Part shown: piece after piece, positions 1 through 5,053 of the stretch
How the letters are laid out: each line of letters begins with the position of its first letter
Numbering within the stretch: the first letter of the stretch is position 1
NCBI GenBank assembly: GCA_017646225.1
Contig: JAGCMZ010000252.1
Coordinates: 1-5,053, forward strand
Direction of reading: 5' to 3'
DNA from: Paludibacteraceae bacterium
GTDB taxonomy: Bacteria > Bacteroidota > Bacteroidia > Bacteroidales > Paludibacteraceae
Length of the DNA stretch: 5,053 bases
Made by a program: the position numbers and the translations under genes
Notes under the pieces: generated by a model
Database searches by the model: none
What the model was told of the DNA's origin: nothing
The model's input: only the letters and a program-made list of their open reading frames with translations

Positions 1-80
1 ATTTGCTCACCATCGACTACTTGTGCGTTTGTATAACCAAGAGTATTCATGACAATCTTCGCAACAGTTGCATCACCTGC
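1..80 (-). other. Start of an unidentified region after the last linker of the amylase (partial)
   Basis: Residues about 974-999 (from GDATVAKIVMN onward, ending VVDGEQ at the window edge) follow the Glu-Gly-Gly-Asn linker and a VTPP spacer. They are no longer low complexity and look like the beginning of a folded domain or a C-terminal tail. I cannot assign it. A third binding module does not fit, because the aromatic opening strand of modules 1 and 2 is absent. A type IX secretion sorting domain is possible from the signal peptide type and phylum but cannot be seen. Confidence 0.4.
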
Positions 81-2999
81 GGGAGGAGTTACTGGGTCCT
101 CTTCGCCTTCGTTGCCACCTTCGTTGCCTCCTTCATTACCACCTTCATTGCCACCTTCGTTACCACCTTCAGAACCACCGGTATTATCGCCGTCGTAGTC
201 GGTCATGGTGCCATCCATTTGGTATAGTTTGCCGTTTACGCAATCCAAGTCGTCGGTTTGGTTGCCGGTGCCGCCCGAACCATTGTTAAAGATTACTTTC
301 CAATCTTGTGGTTGGTCAATGGTTTGTGAGTAGCAATATCTAAAGATACCGTTACCGATGCTTTCCATTTGGGTACCAGGCCATGTACCAGATATTTTGG
401 TAGCTCCATCGCCGTCACCATACCATGTATAGCAACTTGCAGAAGTCCAACCAGAAGGAGCTTTAAAGTACACGCATTGAGCGCTTGTTGGAGGCGTTAC
501 AGGAGTATCTGGGGTATCGGGTGTGTCTGGAGTTTCGCCACTATCACCACCGGTATTGCCACCAGGGTTTTCAGAACCAGTACCTTCGCCTGCTTCGCAA
601 TCGCCTTCTGCAATAGTTTTAACCACAGTACCAGTACTGTTGTACATAGCACTTAGTTTTAGGTTAGACAAGTCGCCAGTTTGGCTACCGCTACCATCGT
701 TAAAGATAAAGTTGTAACCACTATAGTCGGCATTGAAGGTAATTTTGTAGTTGCCACCACCTAGGTTTTCCATAGCGGTACCAGGCCATATACCCAATGG
801 TTTGCCTGCGTCATTCCAAATGTAGCAGTTAATAACACTACCCCAACCCGAAGGTTTTTGGAAGAAAATACATTTTTCGCCAGGAGCTACACATGGATCG
901 ATAGCAATTTCTGGTTCTTGCGAACCTGCAGAGCCACCGTTGTTAGCAGATCCTTCTTCTTGTTTACCATCGTAAGAAGGTGGCGTGTTAACCACCGATC
1001 TAGGACCATAAATGTATTTGCCGTCTTTACCAACTTTGCCATTAACGCTATTTTTGTCAGTTTGTAATACGTAAACACGTAAGTTACCTTTACCCGAGCA
1101 AGTAGCCGTTAATTTACCATTGCTAACGGTTTTTACATCGCCAGTAACTACATCAATATAGGTACCATTTAAGATATTGCTAAAGGTAGCACCACCGCTA
1201 ATGGTTACTAAACAGTAAGAATCGGTAGTAGCATCTTTATAACGACGTTTAAAGGCAAATGTACCATTACAACCGTCGGTGCTATATTGACCTTTACGCA
1301 ATGCTGGAACCGCCATACGAATTTGGTTTAGGCGTTGGAAGTGAAGGGCCAAAGGATGGTTCAAGGTAGCATTGGCATTGCCACTTGCGCTATAATCGGC
1401 AAAATCGGTAACATTGATGTCGCCTGTAATATAACCACCATAATATGCACGACCTGTAGCCGACAAAGGACCGTTAGGACCTTTATCAATAGGCGCACCT
1501 TTTTTAAATTGGATTTCGGAACCGTAGTAAATACAAGGAATACCACGGAAAGTAAACATCAACGATGCATTTTCGGCCCAAACATCTTCGCTTTGGTTAA
1601 AACGAACGTCTTCTGGAGCACCGTCAGGAGCGTAGTCGTGTGAGTCAACGTAAACTACGTTGTAAGTAGCATCGTTGTAGTATTTATCACCGTATTTAAC
1701 CGAATAAGCTTCGCCAGCTGTACGGAAGTTCCAGTGCATGGGGAAGTCAATTACGCTAAAGTTATTCCATTTAGAATAATCGGGTGTGTGGTATTCGTTA
1801 CCGTTCAAGAAGGCATTGTTAGAGTTAGGCAAGTTGCTTTCGCCTGCATAGTCGGTAGCGGTTTGTTCTACCGAGTTCATGTTGGTGTGGTTACCCAAAG
1901 CACCTTCTTTTACTACAATGTTATCCCAAGAAGTTTCGCTGGTATCCCAAGCGTAGTTTTTGGTTTCTTTCCAAGTGTAGAAATAAGGCGATGCGTATTG
2001 GGTGTTACGATAGGTAACGTTACGTTCGCGCGCACAAACTTCACCATACATAAAGAAAGGACCACCGTTACGTTTTGCTTTGTGTTGTTCTGCCAACGCA
2101 GTAAATTGAGGCAAGAACGCTTTGTTAAAGGTTAAACGCGAAATGTGGCCCGATGTGTCGATACGGAAACCGTCCACACCCATGGCAATGAATTTACCAT
2201 AGCACTCTACCAAATAATTGGTAACAGCAGGGTTCTCGGTGTTCAAGTCCACGCAGTCGCCTGCAATTTGACCGTGCCAACGGCTCGAGTTATCCCAGTT
2301 AAAGTGTGCGTAGTGGTGCCAATAGTTGTGGCTATCGTTGTTTTTGCCGTCGGTATTTTTCATTTGAGCCAAACGCCAGCCGTATTGTTGCGCCACGCTG
2401 CTCAAATAGTTATCGGGCAATTTACCACCGTCCTTTTTGGTGTAAGGAATCATACAAGCATTGATATCTGCTTGTTTGGTGATGGTGGTGTCACGGGTAA
2501 ATAGTTTGCACAAATTAGCTTCGCCAAAGTTACCGGTGTGGTTTAACACAATGTCCAAGATGATTTTCATGCCTTTTGCGTGTGCAGCATTGATCAATTC
2601 TTGGAAACCTACTCCGTTTGATTCGTAACGATGGTCTACCTTGCTAAAGTCGTGTGAATGGTAACCGTGATAGTCGTAAACAGAAGCATTTTCGAAGATA
2701 GTAGTAATCCATACCGCGGTAAAGCCCATGGCTTTGATGTAGTCCAATCGTTCAATCAGACCTTTAAAGTCGCCACGCCAAGGAGGGTCGTTTTGGTTGG
2801 CGCCCTGATTGTCCCAACACTGCGTATTGTTCGATTCGTCTCCGTCAAAAAAACGAGTCGTCATTACGAAGTAAATGGACTCATCACGGAAATCGGAGCG
2901 AGTGTTTTTAAAAACATCGCCGTAGTTACTTGCTAGCGCCGCTATGGCATTGCCAAACAGCATTACTGCAAGTACCAGGTAAGTTTGCCATTTTTTCAT
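1..2999 (-). CDS. Secreted GH13 alpha-amylase-type glycosidase with two starch-binding modules (C-terminus cut by window edge)
   Basis: This gene encodes an exported enzyme predicted to hydrolyse alpha-1,4-glucan bonds in starch or related polymers. The reading frame is unbroken for 999 residues and leaves the window without a stop. The ATG at 2999 is the only good start: the frame has a stop (TAA) at 3059-3057 and no other ATG between. Seen in order: signal peptide (1-23), GH13 barrel (about 38-565), beta-sandwich domain C (about 566-647), linker, starch-binding module (about 706-800), Thr-Pro-Asp linker, second module (about 841-931), Glu-Gly-Gly-Asn linker, then an unidentified start of another region. 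Catalytic residues are present: nucleophile Asp281 (GFRID), acid/base Glu320 (YGE), and Asp455 (SHD). Region I is DIVLNH (149-154) and region V is VDLN (250-253). The signal peptide lacks a lipobox cysteine, so this is not a SusG-type surface lipoprotein. Release, or surface attachment through a type IX secretion tail beyond the edge, is inference. Exact substrate and GH13 subfamily are unknown. Confidence 0.95.
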   Translation of the reverse strand, partial: MKKWQTYLVLAVMLFGNAIAALASNYGDVFKNTRSDFRDESIYFVMTTRFFDGDESNNTQCWDNQGANQNDPPWRGDFKGLIERLDYIKAMGFTAVWITTIFENASVYDYHGYHSHDFSKVDHRYESNGVGFQELINAAHAKGMKIILDIVLNHTGNFGEANLCKLFTRDTTITKQADINACMIPYTKKDGGKLPDNYLSSVAQQYGWRLAQMKNTDGKNNDSHNYWHHYAHFNWDNSSRWHGQIAGDCVDLNTENPAVTNYLVECYGKFIAMGVDGFRIDTSGHISRLTFNKAFLPQFTALAEQHKAKRNGGPFFMYGEVCARERNVTYRNTQYASPYFYTWKETKNYAWDTSETSWDNIVVKEGALGNHTNMNSVEQTATDYAGESNLPNSNNAFLNGNEYHTPDYSKWNNFSVIDFPMHWNFRTAGEAYSVKYGDKYYNDATYNVVYVDSHDYAPDGAPEDVRFNQSEDVWAENASLMFTFRGIPCIYYGSEIQFKKGAPIDKGPNGPLSATGRAYYGGYITGDINVTDFADYSASGNANATLNHPLALHFQRLNQIRMAVPALRKGQYSTDGCNGTFAFKRRYKDATTDSYCLVTISGGATFSNILNGTYIDVVTGDVKTVSNGKLTATCSGKGNLRVYVLQTDKNSVNGKVGKDGKYIYGPRSVVNTPPSYDGKQEEGSANNGGSAGSQEPEIAIDPCVAPGEKCIFFQKPSGWGSVINCYIWNDAGKPLGIWPGTAMENLGGGNYKITFNADYSGYNFIFNDGSGSQTGDLSNLKLSAMYNSTGTVVKTIAEGDCEAGEGTGSENPGGNTGGDSGETPDTPDTPDTPVTPPTSAQCVYFKAPSGWTSASCYTWYGDGDGATKISGTWPGTQMESIGNGIFRYCYSQTIDQPQDWKVIFNNGSGGTGNQTDDLDCVNGKLYQMDGTMTDYDGDNTGGSEGGNEGGNEGGNEGGNEGGNEGEEDPVTPPAGDATVAKIVMNTLGYTNAQVVDGEQ
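111..170 (-). repeat. Five 12-base tandem repeats encoding an (Glu-Gly-Gly-Asn)5 linker
   Basis: Five back-to-back 12-base units run from 111 to 170. On the plus strand each reads like gttgccaccttc, with changes only at a few positions (for example attaccaccttc at 135-146). On the coding strand they encode five Glu-Gly-Gly-Asn units, residues 944-963. The differences are synonymous, so the peptide is perfectly periodic while the DNA is not. The array forms the flexible acidic linker after starch-binding module 2. The unit is a multiple of three, so gain or loss of copies would change linker length without shifting frame. Confidence 0.93.
207..479 (-). other. Starch-binding module 2, CBM26-like
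   Basis: Residues about 841-931 repeat the architecture of module 1: VYFKAPSGW (843-851), CYTW (856-859), WPGT (873-876), MESIGNGIFRY, and VIFNNGSGG (902-910) followed by NQTDDL. Likely binding aromatics are Trp851, Tyr857 and Trp859. At DNA level the two modules share a 13-base identity at the WPGT motif (372-384 and 777-789), consistent with an old internal duplication that has since diverged. Two modules in tandem usually raise avidity for granular or long-chain starch; that effect is inferred here. Confidence 0.78.
489..533 (-). repeat. Thr-Pro-Asp linker repeat between the two starch-binding modules
   Basis: Residues 823-837 read as three Thr-Pro-Asp units followed by TPVTPP. They sit within a longer Gly/Ser/Thr/Pro-rich linker (about 803-838) joining the two modules. 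Such proline-threonine linkers hold binding modules apart in secreted glycosidases. The underlying 9-base repeats vary at synonymous positions. Confidence 0.85.
600..884 (-). other. Starch-binding module 1, CBM26-like
   Basis: Residues about 706-800 match the pattern of family 26 starch-binding modules. There is an opening strand IFFQKPSGW (711-719), then CYIW (725-728), a WPGT motif (738-741), a MENLGGGNYKITF stretch, and a FIFNDGSG strand-turn (765-772) followed by QTGDL. Trp719, Tyr726 and Trp728 are the likely sugar-stacking aromatics by family analogy. Cys710 and Cys725 could pair as a disulfide; the second module has cysteines at matching places. Family assignment is from motif recognition, not a profile search. 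Confidence 0.78.
1059..1304 (-). other. Domain C (C-terminal beta domain) of the amylase
   Basis: Residues about 566-647 follow the barrel directly. They alternate short hydrophobic strands with Gly/Asn/Asp turns (FAFKRRY, SYCLVTISGG, TYIDVVTGD, LRVYVLQT). This is the position and character of the beta domain that closes GH13 enzymes. Boundaries are estimated from strand pattern only. Confidence 0.7.
1305..2888 (-). other. GH13 catalytic (beta/alpha)8 domain of the amylase
   Basis: Residues about 38-565 contain the ordered GH13 motifs. The N-terminal strand is SIYFVMTTRFFDG (41-53). The barrel entry GFTAVWIT (92-99) is followed by DYHGYH (109-114), the position of the conserved Tyr that stacks on the substrate. 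Region I is DIVLNH (149-154), region V VDLN (250-253), region II GFRIDTSGH (277-285), region III FMYGE (316-320) and region IV YVDSHD (450-455). An insertion between regions I and V (about 155-248) corresponds to domain B. Two positions differ from the common alpha-amylase pattern: Gly284 replaces the frequent Lys before the region II His, and Ser453 replaces the usual Asn before His-Asp. All three acidic catalytic residues and both conserved histidines are kept, so the enzyme should be active. Confidence 0.92.
2931..2999 (-). other. Signal peptide of the amylase (signal peptidase I type)
   Basis: Residues 1-23 have a short basic N-terminus (MKKW), a hydrophobic core (YLVLAVMLFG) and a small-residue end, AIAALA, followed by SNY. 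Cleavage after Ala23 is the best guess, from the Ala-x-Ala pattern. No cysteine follows the hydrophobic core, so lipoprotein processing is not expected. This points to Sec export into the periplasm as a first step. Confidence 0.88.
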
Positions 3000-3051
3000 A
3001 AGTAAATAAATTATAAAGTGAATTAAATAAATAATCCAGTCCAAAATTTTA

Positions 3052-3084
3052 CAAATTTAGACAAAAAAATGCATAGAAATCACA
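3052..3084 (-). promoter_or_regulatory. Candidate Bacteroidota-type promoter of the amylase gene
   Basis: On the minus strand TAAATTTG (3059-3052) is an exact match to the Bacteroidota -7 consensus TAnnTTTG. TGTG (3084-3081), one base off the -33 consensus TTTG, lies 21 bases upstream, within the usual spacing. Transcription would begin near 3045, giving a leader of about 45 AT-rich bases with no Shine-Dalgarno sequence, as is normal in this phylum. The AT-rich background makes chance matches possible. Confidence 0.5.
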
Positions 3085-3148
3085 TTTATTATGTTAAAAC
3101 TGCATCTTTTCTTAATAACTTTTTTGTTGAAAATCTATCCGCTTTTTA

Positions 3149-3181
3149 TTAGGTATAACTCAAAGATATTTGTTACCTTTG
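3149..3181 (+). promoter_or_regulatory. Candidate Bacteroidota-type promoter of ftsK
   Basis: TACCTTTG at 3174-3181 matches the -7 consensus TAnnTTTG exactly. TTAG at 3149-3152, one base off TTTG, lies 21 bases upstream. Transcription would start about 3187-3190, leaving a leader of only about 10-13 bases before the ATG at 3200. The position close to the gene and the less AT-rich core make this the more convincing of the two promoters. Confidence 0.55.
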
Positions 3182-3199
3182 CGCATTATATAATTATAA

Positions 3200-5053
3200 A
3201 TGGGCAAATCGGTTAAAAATAAGAAAAAAATAGATTGGTCGCAGGTAAAAGATTTCTTTCAAAGCGAAAAAACACGTATCGTAACAGGAATCTTGTTGCT
3301 GGTAATCAGTTTTTATATTTTTATTTCGCTCATCTCATTTATCATATCGGGCGATAATGATTATAATTTATTGCACCATACCCTATCCGATTTATCGGCC
3401 GAAAAAGCCACCTTTACCAATGCAGGCAGCTCATTGGGCGCCAAAATTGCTAATGTATTCATCAATCGTTGGTTTGGTCTTTCTACGCTTTTGTGGCCTA
3501 TATTTACAGCAGCAGTTGCCATCCGATTGTTGCATTCCACTCTTAAATACTCGTTGGTAAAAGGGCTTATCTCTACCCTTTTCTTTACCATTTGGTTCTC
3601 GGTATTTTTTGCGCTAACCATACCCGTTATCGATGCCATCGATTACTTGCAATTTGGCGGTGATCATGGTATGCAATTGGTAGTATTGGGCAGTAGTACC
3701 GTAGGAACAATGGGCATTGCACTTATTCTGCTTACCAGCCTTATTATTTTCTGTGTCATTGGTTTTGTTCAATTCTATCATCGTATAGTAGAAGGTATAT
3801 CGAATCTATTTAAGCGCAAAAAAGCAGACGATGAAGCTGCAGAAGACGATGCTAACACCGAATTGACCGACGACAATTCATCGGATAATCCTGAAGAAGG
3901 CGAAGATGACGACGAAATTGTATTGATAGATCCCGAAGAATTAACAAAACCTGAATCGTCCGAAGAATCGGAAGACACTGAATTGTCCAAAGAAGATGCT
4001 GAAGAAGAGAATGATCTAGAAGATGAAGATGAATTGGTAACTCCTGTTGCAACAGAACCTACCAACAATATTCCTTTTGAGGTAACCAATGCGCCTACCA
4101 CTGACAAACCTGCAGACGATGTCATTTTTGAGGTAGCGAAAGGCGAAGATGCCGGTTCTGAGTTGGTAGACCAATACGGTCAGTACGACCCTACTTTGGA
4201 TTTGCCTCACTACAAATTCCCTACCTTCGATTTGCTCAAGAAATTTGATACCACTGCCAAAATAGATGCAGAAGAACAACAAGCCAACAAAGAGCGCATT
4301 ATCAGAACGCTTCAAAATTACGGCATTGGCATCAAAGAAATCAAAGCAACCGTTGGTCCTACCATTACTTTGTACGAAATTGTACCTGCCGATGGTATTC
4401 GTATTTCGCGCATCCGTAACTTGGGCGACGATATTGCCCTAAGCTTATCGGCCATTGGTATCCGTATCATTGCCCCTATTCCAGGCAAAGGAACCATTGG
4501 TATCGAGGTACCCAACAAGCACGCACAAATTGTGCCCATGCAATCGCTTTTGGCATCGAAAAAATACCAAGAAACTACCTTCGATTTGCCTATCGCCATT
4601 GGTAAAACCATTACCGACGAGGTGTTTATGGTAGACTTGGCCAAACTTCCTCACCTATTGGTAGCAGGTGCTACAGGTCAAGGAAAGTCCGTTGGGCTCA
4701 ATGCGATTGTCACTTCTTTGCTTTATAAAAAGCACCCTTCGCAACTAAAACTCATCTTGGTAGACCCTAAAAAAGTTGAGTTTAGTATCTATAGCGGACT
4801 AGAAAAACACTTCTTGGCAAAACTGCCCGAGAACGAAGATGCCATTATTACCGATGTTAATAAGGTAGTACAAACCCTTAACTCGGTATGTAAAGAAATG
4901 GACGACCGTAACGACCTATTTAAAAAGGCACACGTTCGTAACATCAAAGAATACAACGAAAAGTTTGTTAACCGCAAACTCAACCCCGAAAACGGACACC
5001 GCTACTTACCTTATATAGTAGTTATCATCGACGAGTTGGCCGACCTTATTATG
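3200..5053 (+). CDS. ftsK: FtsK/SpoIIIE-family DNA translocase (C-terminus cut by window edge)
   Basis: This gene encodes a septum-anchored, ATP-driven double-stranded DNA pump that clears chromosome termini during division and, in well-studied relatives, activates dimer resolution by XerC/XerD. The ATG at 3200 is fixed as the earliest start by an in-frame TAA immediately before it (3197-3199). The frame is open for 618 residues and runs off the right edge. Four hydrophobic segments (about 27-50, 91-112, 117-142, 163-192) form the membrane domain. A Glu/Asp-rich linker follows (about 209-285). The alpha domain of the motor (about 338-440) shows GPTITLYEIVPADGIRISRI and APIPGKGTIGIEVPN. The RecA-like domain has Walker A GATGQGKS (490-497), LVDPKKVEF (520-528) and Walker B VVIIDELADL (607-616). 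The rest of the motor and the DNA-reading gamma domain, roughly 200 residues by family length, lie outside. It probably starts its own transcription unit. Confidence 0.96.
   Translation, partial: MGKSVKNKKKIDWSQVKDFFQSEKTRIVTGILLLVISFYIFISLISFIISGDNDYNLLHHTLSDLSAEKATFTNAGSSLGAKIANVFINRWFGLSTLLWPIFTAAVAIRLLHSTLKYSLVKGLISTLFFTIWFSVFFALTIPVIDAIDYLQFGGDHGMQLVVLGSSTVGTMGIALILLTSLIIFCVIGFVQFYHRIVEGISNLFKRKKADDEAAEDDANTELTDDNSSDNPEEGEDDDEIVLIDPEELTKPESSEESEDTELSKEDAEEENDLEDEDELVTPVATEPTNNIPFEVTNAPTTDKPADDVIFEVAKGEDAGSELVDQYGQYDPTLDLPHYKFPTFDLLKKFDTTAKIDAEEQQANKERIIRTLQNYGIGIKEIKATVGPTITLYEIVPADGIRISRIRNLGDDIALSLSAIGIRIIAPIPGKGTIGIEVPNKHAQIVPMQSLLASKKYQETTFDLPIAIGKTITDEVFMVDLAKLPHLLVAGATGQGKSVGLNAIVTSLLYKKHPSQLKLILVDPKKVEFSIYSGLEKHFLAKLPENEDAIITDVNKVVQTLNSVCKEMDDRNDLFKKAHVRNIKEYNEKFVNRKLNPENGHRYLPYIVVIIDELADLIM
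3278..3776 (+). other. N-terminal four-helix membrane domain of FtsK
   Basis: Residues about 27-192 contain four hydrophobic stretches: 27-50, 91-112, 117-142 and 163-192. They are separated by a polar loop of about 40 residues (51-90) and a shorter one (143-162). The basic N-terminus (KSVKNKKK) and the basic FKRKK after the last helix (204-208) both suggest cytoplasmic ends, giving an even number of crossings. This is the 4TM layout of FtsK proteins, which anchors the motor at the division septum. Confidence 0.85.
3824..4054 (+). other. Acidic low-complexity linker of FtsK
   Basis: Residues about 209-285 are dominated by Glu and Asp, with Ser, Thr and Asn filling the gaps (for example EDDANTELTDD and EDAEEENDLEDEDE). 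They join the membrane domain to the cytoplasmic motor. FtsK linkers vary widely in length and sequence between species; this one is short and strongly negative. The acidic composition suggests a disordered tether that would not bind DNA itself. Confidence 0.85.
4667..4690 (+). other. Walker A nucleotide-binding loop of FtsK
   Basis: Residues 490-497 read GATGQGKS, followed by VGLN. The Lys496-Ser497 pair contacts ATP phosphates. Gln494 stands where many FtsK proteins have Ser (GATGSGKS), a substitution that keeps the GxxxxGKS pattern. Confidence 0.95.

Larger units (their letters stand above)
3000..3199. other. Divergent intergenic region between the amylase gene and ftsK
   Basis: These 200 bases are markedly AT-rich and hold no open frame of note. 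They must contain the promoters of both genes, since the genes point away from each other. I see no palindrome long enough to call an operator and no hairpin-plus-T-run terminator, as expected between divergent genes. No Shine-Dalgarno sequence precedes either start. Confidence 0.8.

Noticed and set aside
111..170. Short tandem repeats considered as a CRISPR array or other non-coding repeat
   Set aside because: Units are 12 bases with no spacers and stay in frame within a coding sequence, encoding a linker.
3..289. Plus-strand frames with periodic Phe/Thr/Val or His/Leu/Arg repeats
   Set aside because: The periodicity is the antisense and out-of-frame reading of the 12-base linker repeat at 111-170.
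1734..2504. Two consecutive plus-strand open frames (133 and 119 codons) opposite the amylase
   Set aside because: They lie antisense to the catalytic barrel, which carries all GH13 motifs in the minus frame. The plus-strand products resemble no family I recognise and have no promoter-like context.
1..2999. Assignment of the amylase as SusG within a starch-utilisation (sus) cluster
   Set aside because: The signal peptide has no lipobox cysteine and the neighbour on the promoter side is ftsK, not a susC/susD pair. Genes beyond the left edge are not visible.
3040..3140. A/T runs in the intergenic region considered as a terminator
   Set aside because: The runs (for example seven A at 3063-3069) are not preceded by a stable GC-containing hairpin on either strand, and neither gene ends here.
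3778..4125. A Ser-rich open frame on the minus strand, 115 codons
   Set aside because: It is the exact antisense of the acidic linker of ftsK: Glu/Asp codons such as GAA and GAC read as Ser/Leu-rich on the other strand. The plus-strand frame has clear family motifs on both sides.
4016..4654. Minus-strand open frames of 99, 108 and 69 codons within ftsK
   Set aside because: They overlap the conserved motor domain of ftsK in other frames, with no recognisable product.

Overview
The window looks like chromosomal DNA from a member of the Bacteroidota, probably order Bacteroidales. Three things support this: neither start codon has a Shine-Dalgarno sequence, the leaders are AT-rich, and good matches to the Bacteroidota -7 promoter element (TAnnTTTG) lie upstream of both genes. 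The protein families fit as well. Genus cannot be read from the sequence.

The layout is simple. Two large genes, each cut by a window edge, diverge from a 200-base intergenic region. Positions 1-2999 on the minus strand hold the first 999 residues of a secreted, multimodular GH13 alpha-amylase-type enzyme. In order it has a signal peptide, a (beta/alpha)8 catalytic domain, a C-terminal beta domain, two starch-binding modules resembling CBM26, and three low-complexity linkers. The last linker leads into a further region lost at the left edge. Positions 3200-5053 on the plus strand hold the first 618 residues of an FtsK/SpoIIIE-family DNA translocase: four membrane segments, a strongly acidic linker, and the motor up to and including Walker B.

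The two genes are not functionally linked in any obvious way. One product is an exported starch-degrading enzyme and the other a cell-division and chromosome-segregation motor, so their adjacency is probably incidental. The intergenic region holds a candidate promoter for each gene. There is no RNA gene, mobile element, CRISPR array or convincing terminator in the window. I see no undescribed system here. The points worth a second look are the amylase's modular tail, its 12-base tandem repeat, its deviations in conserved GH13 motifs, and the divergent promoter region.
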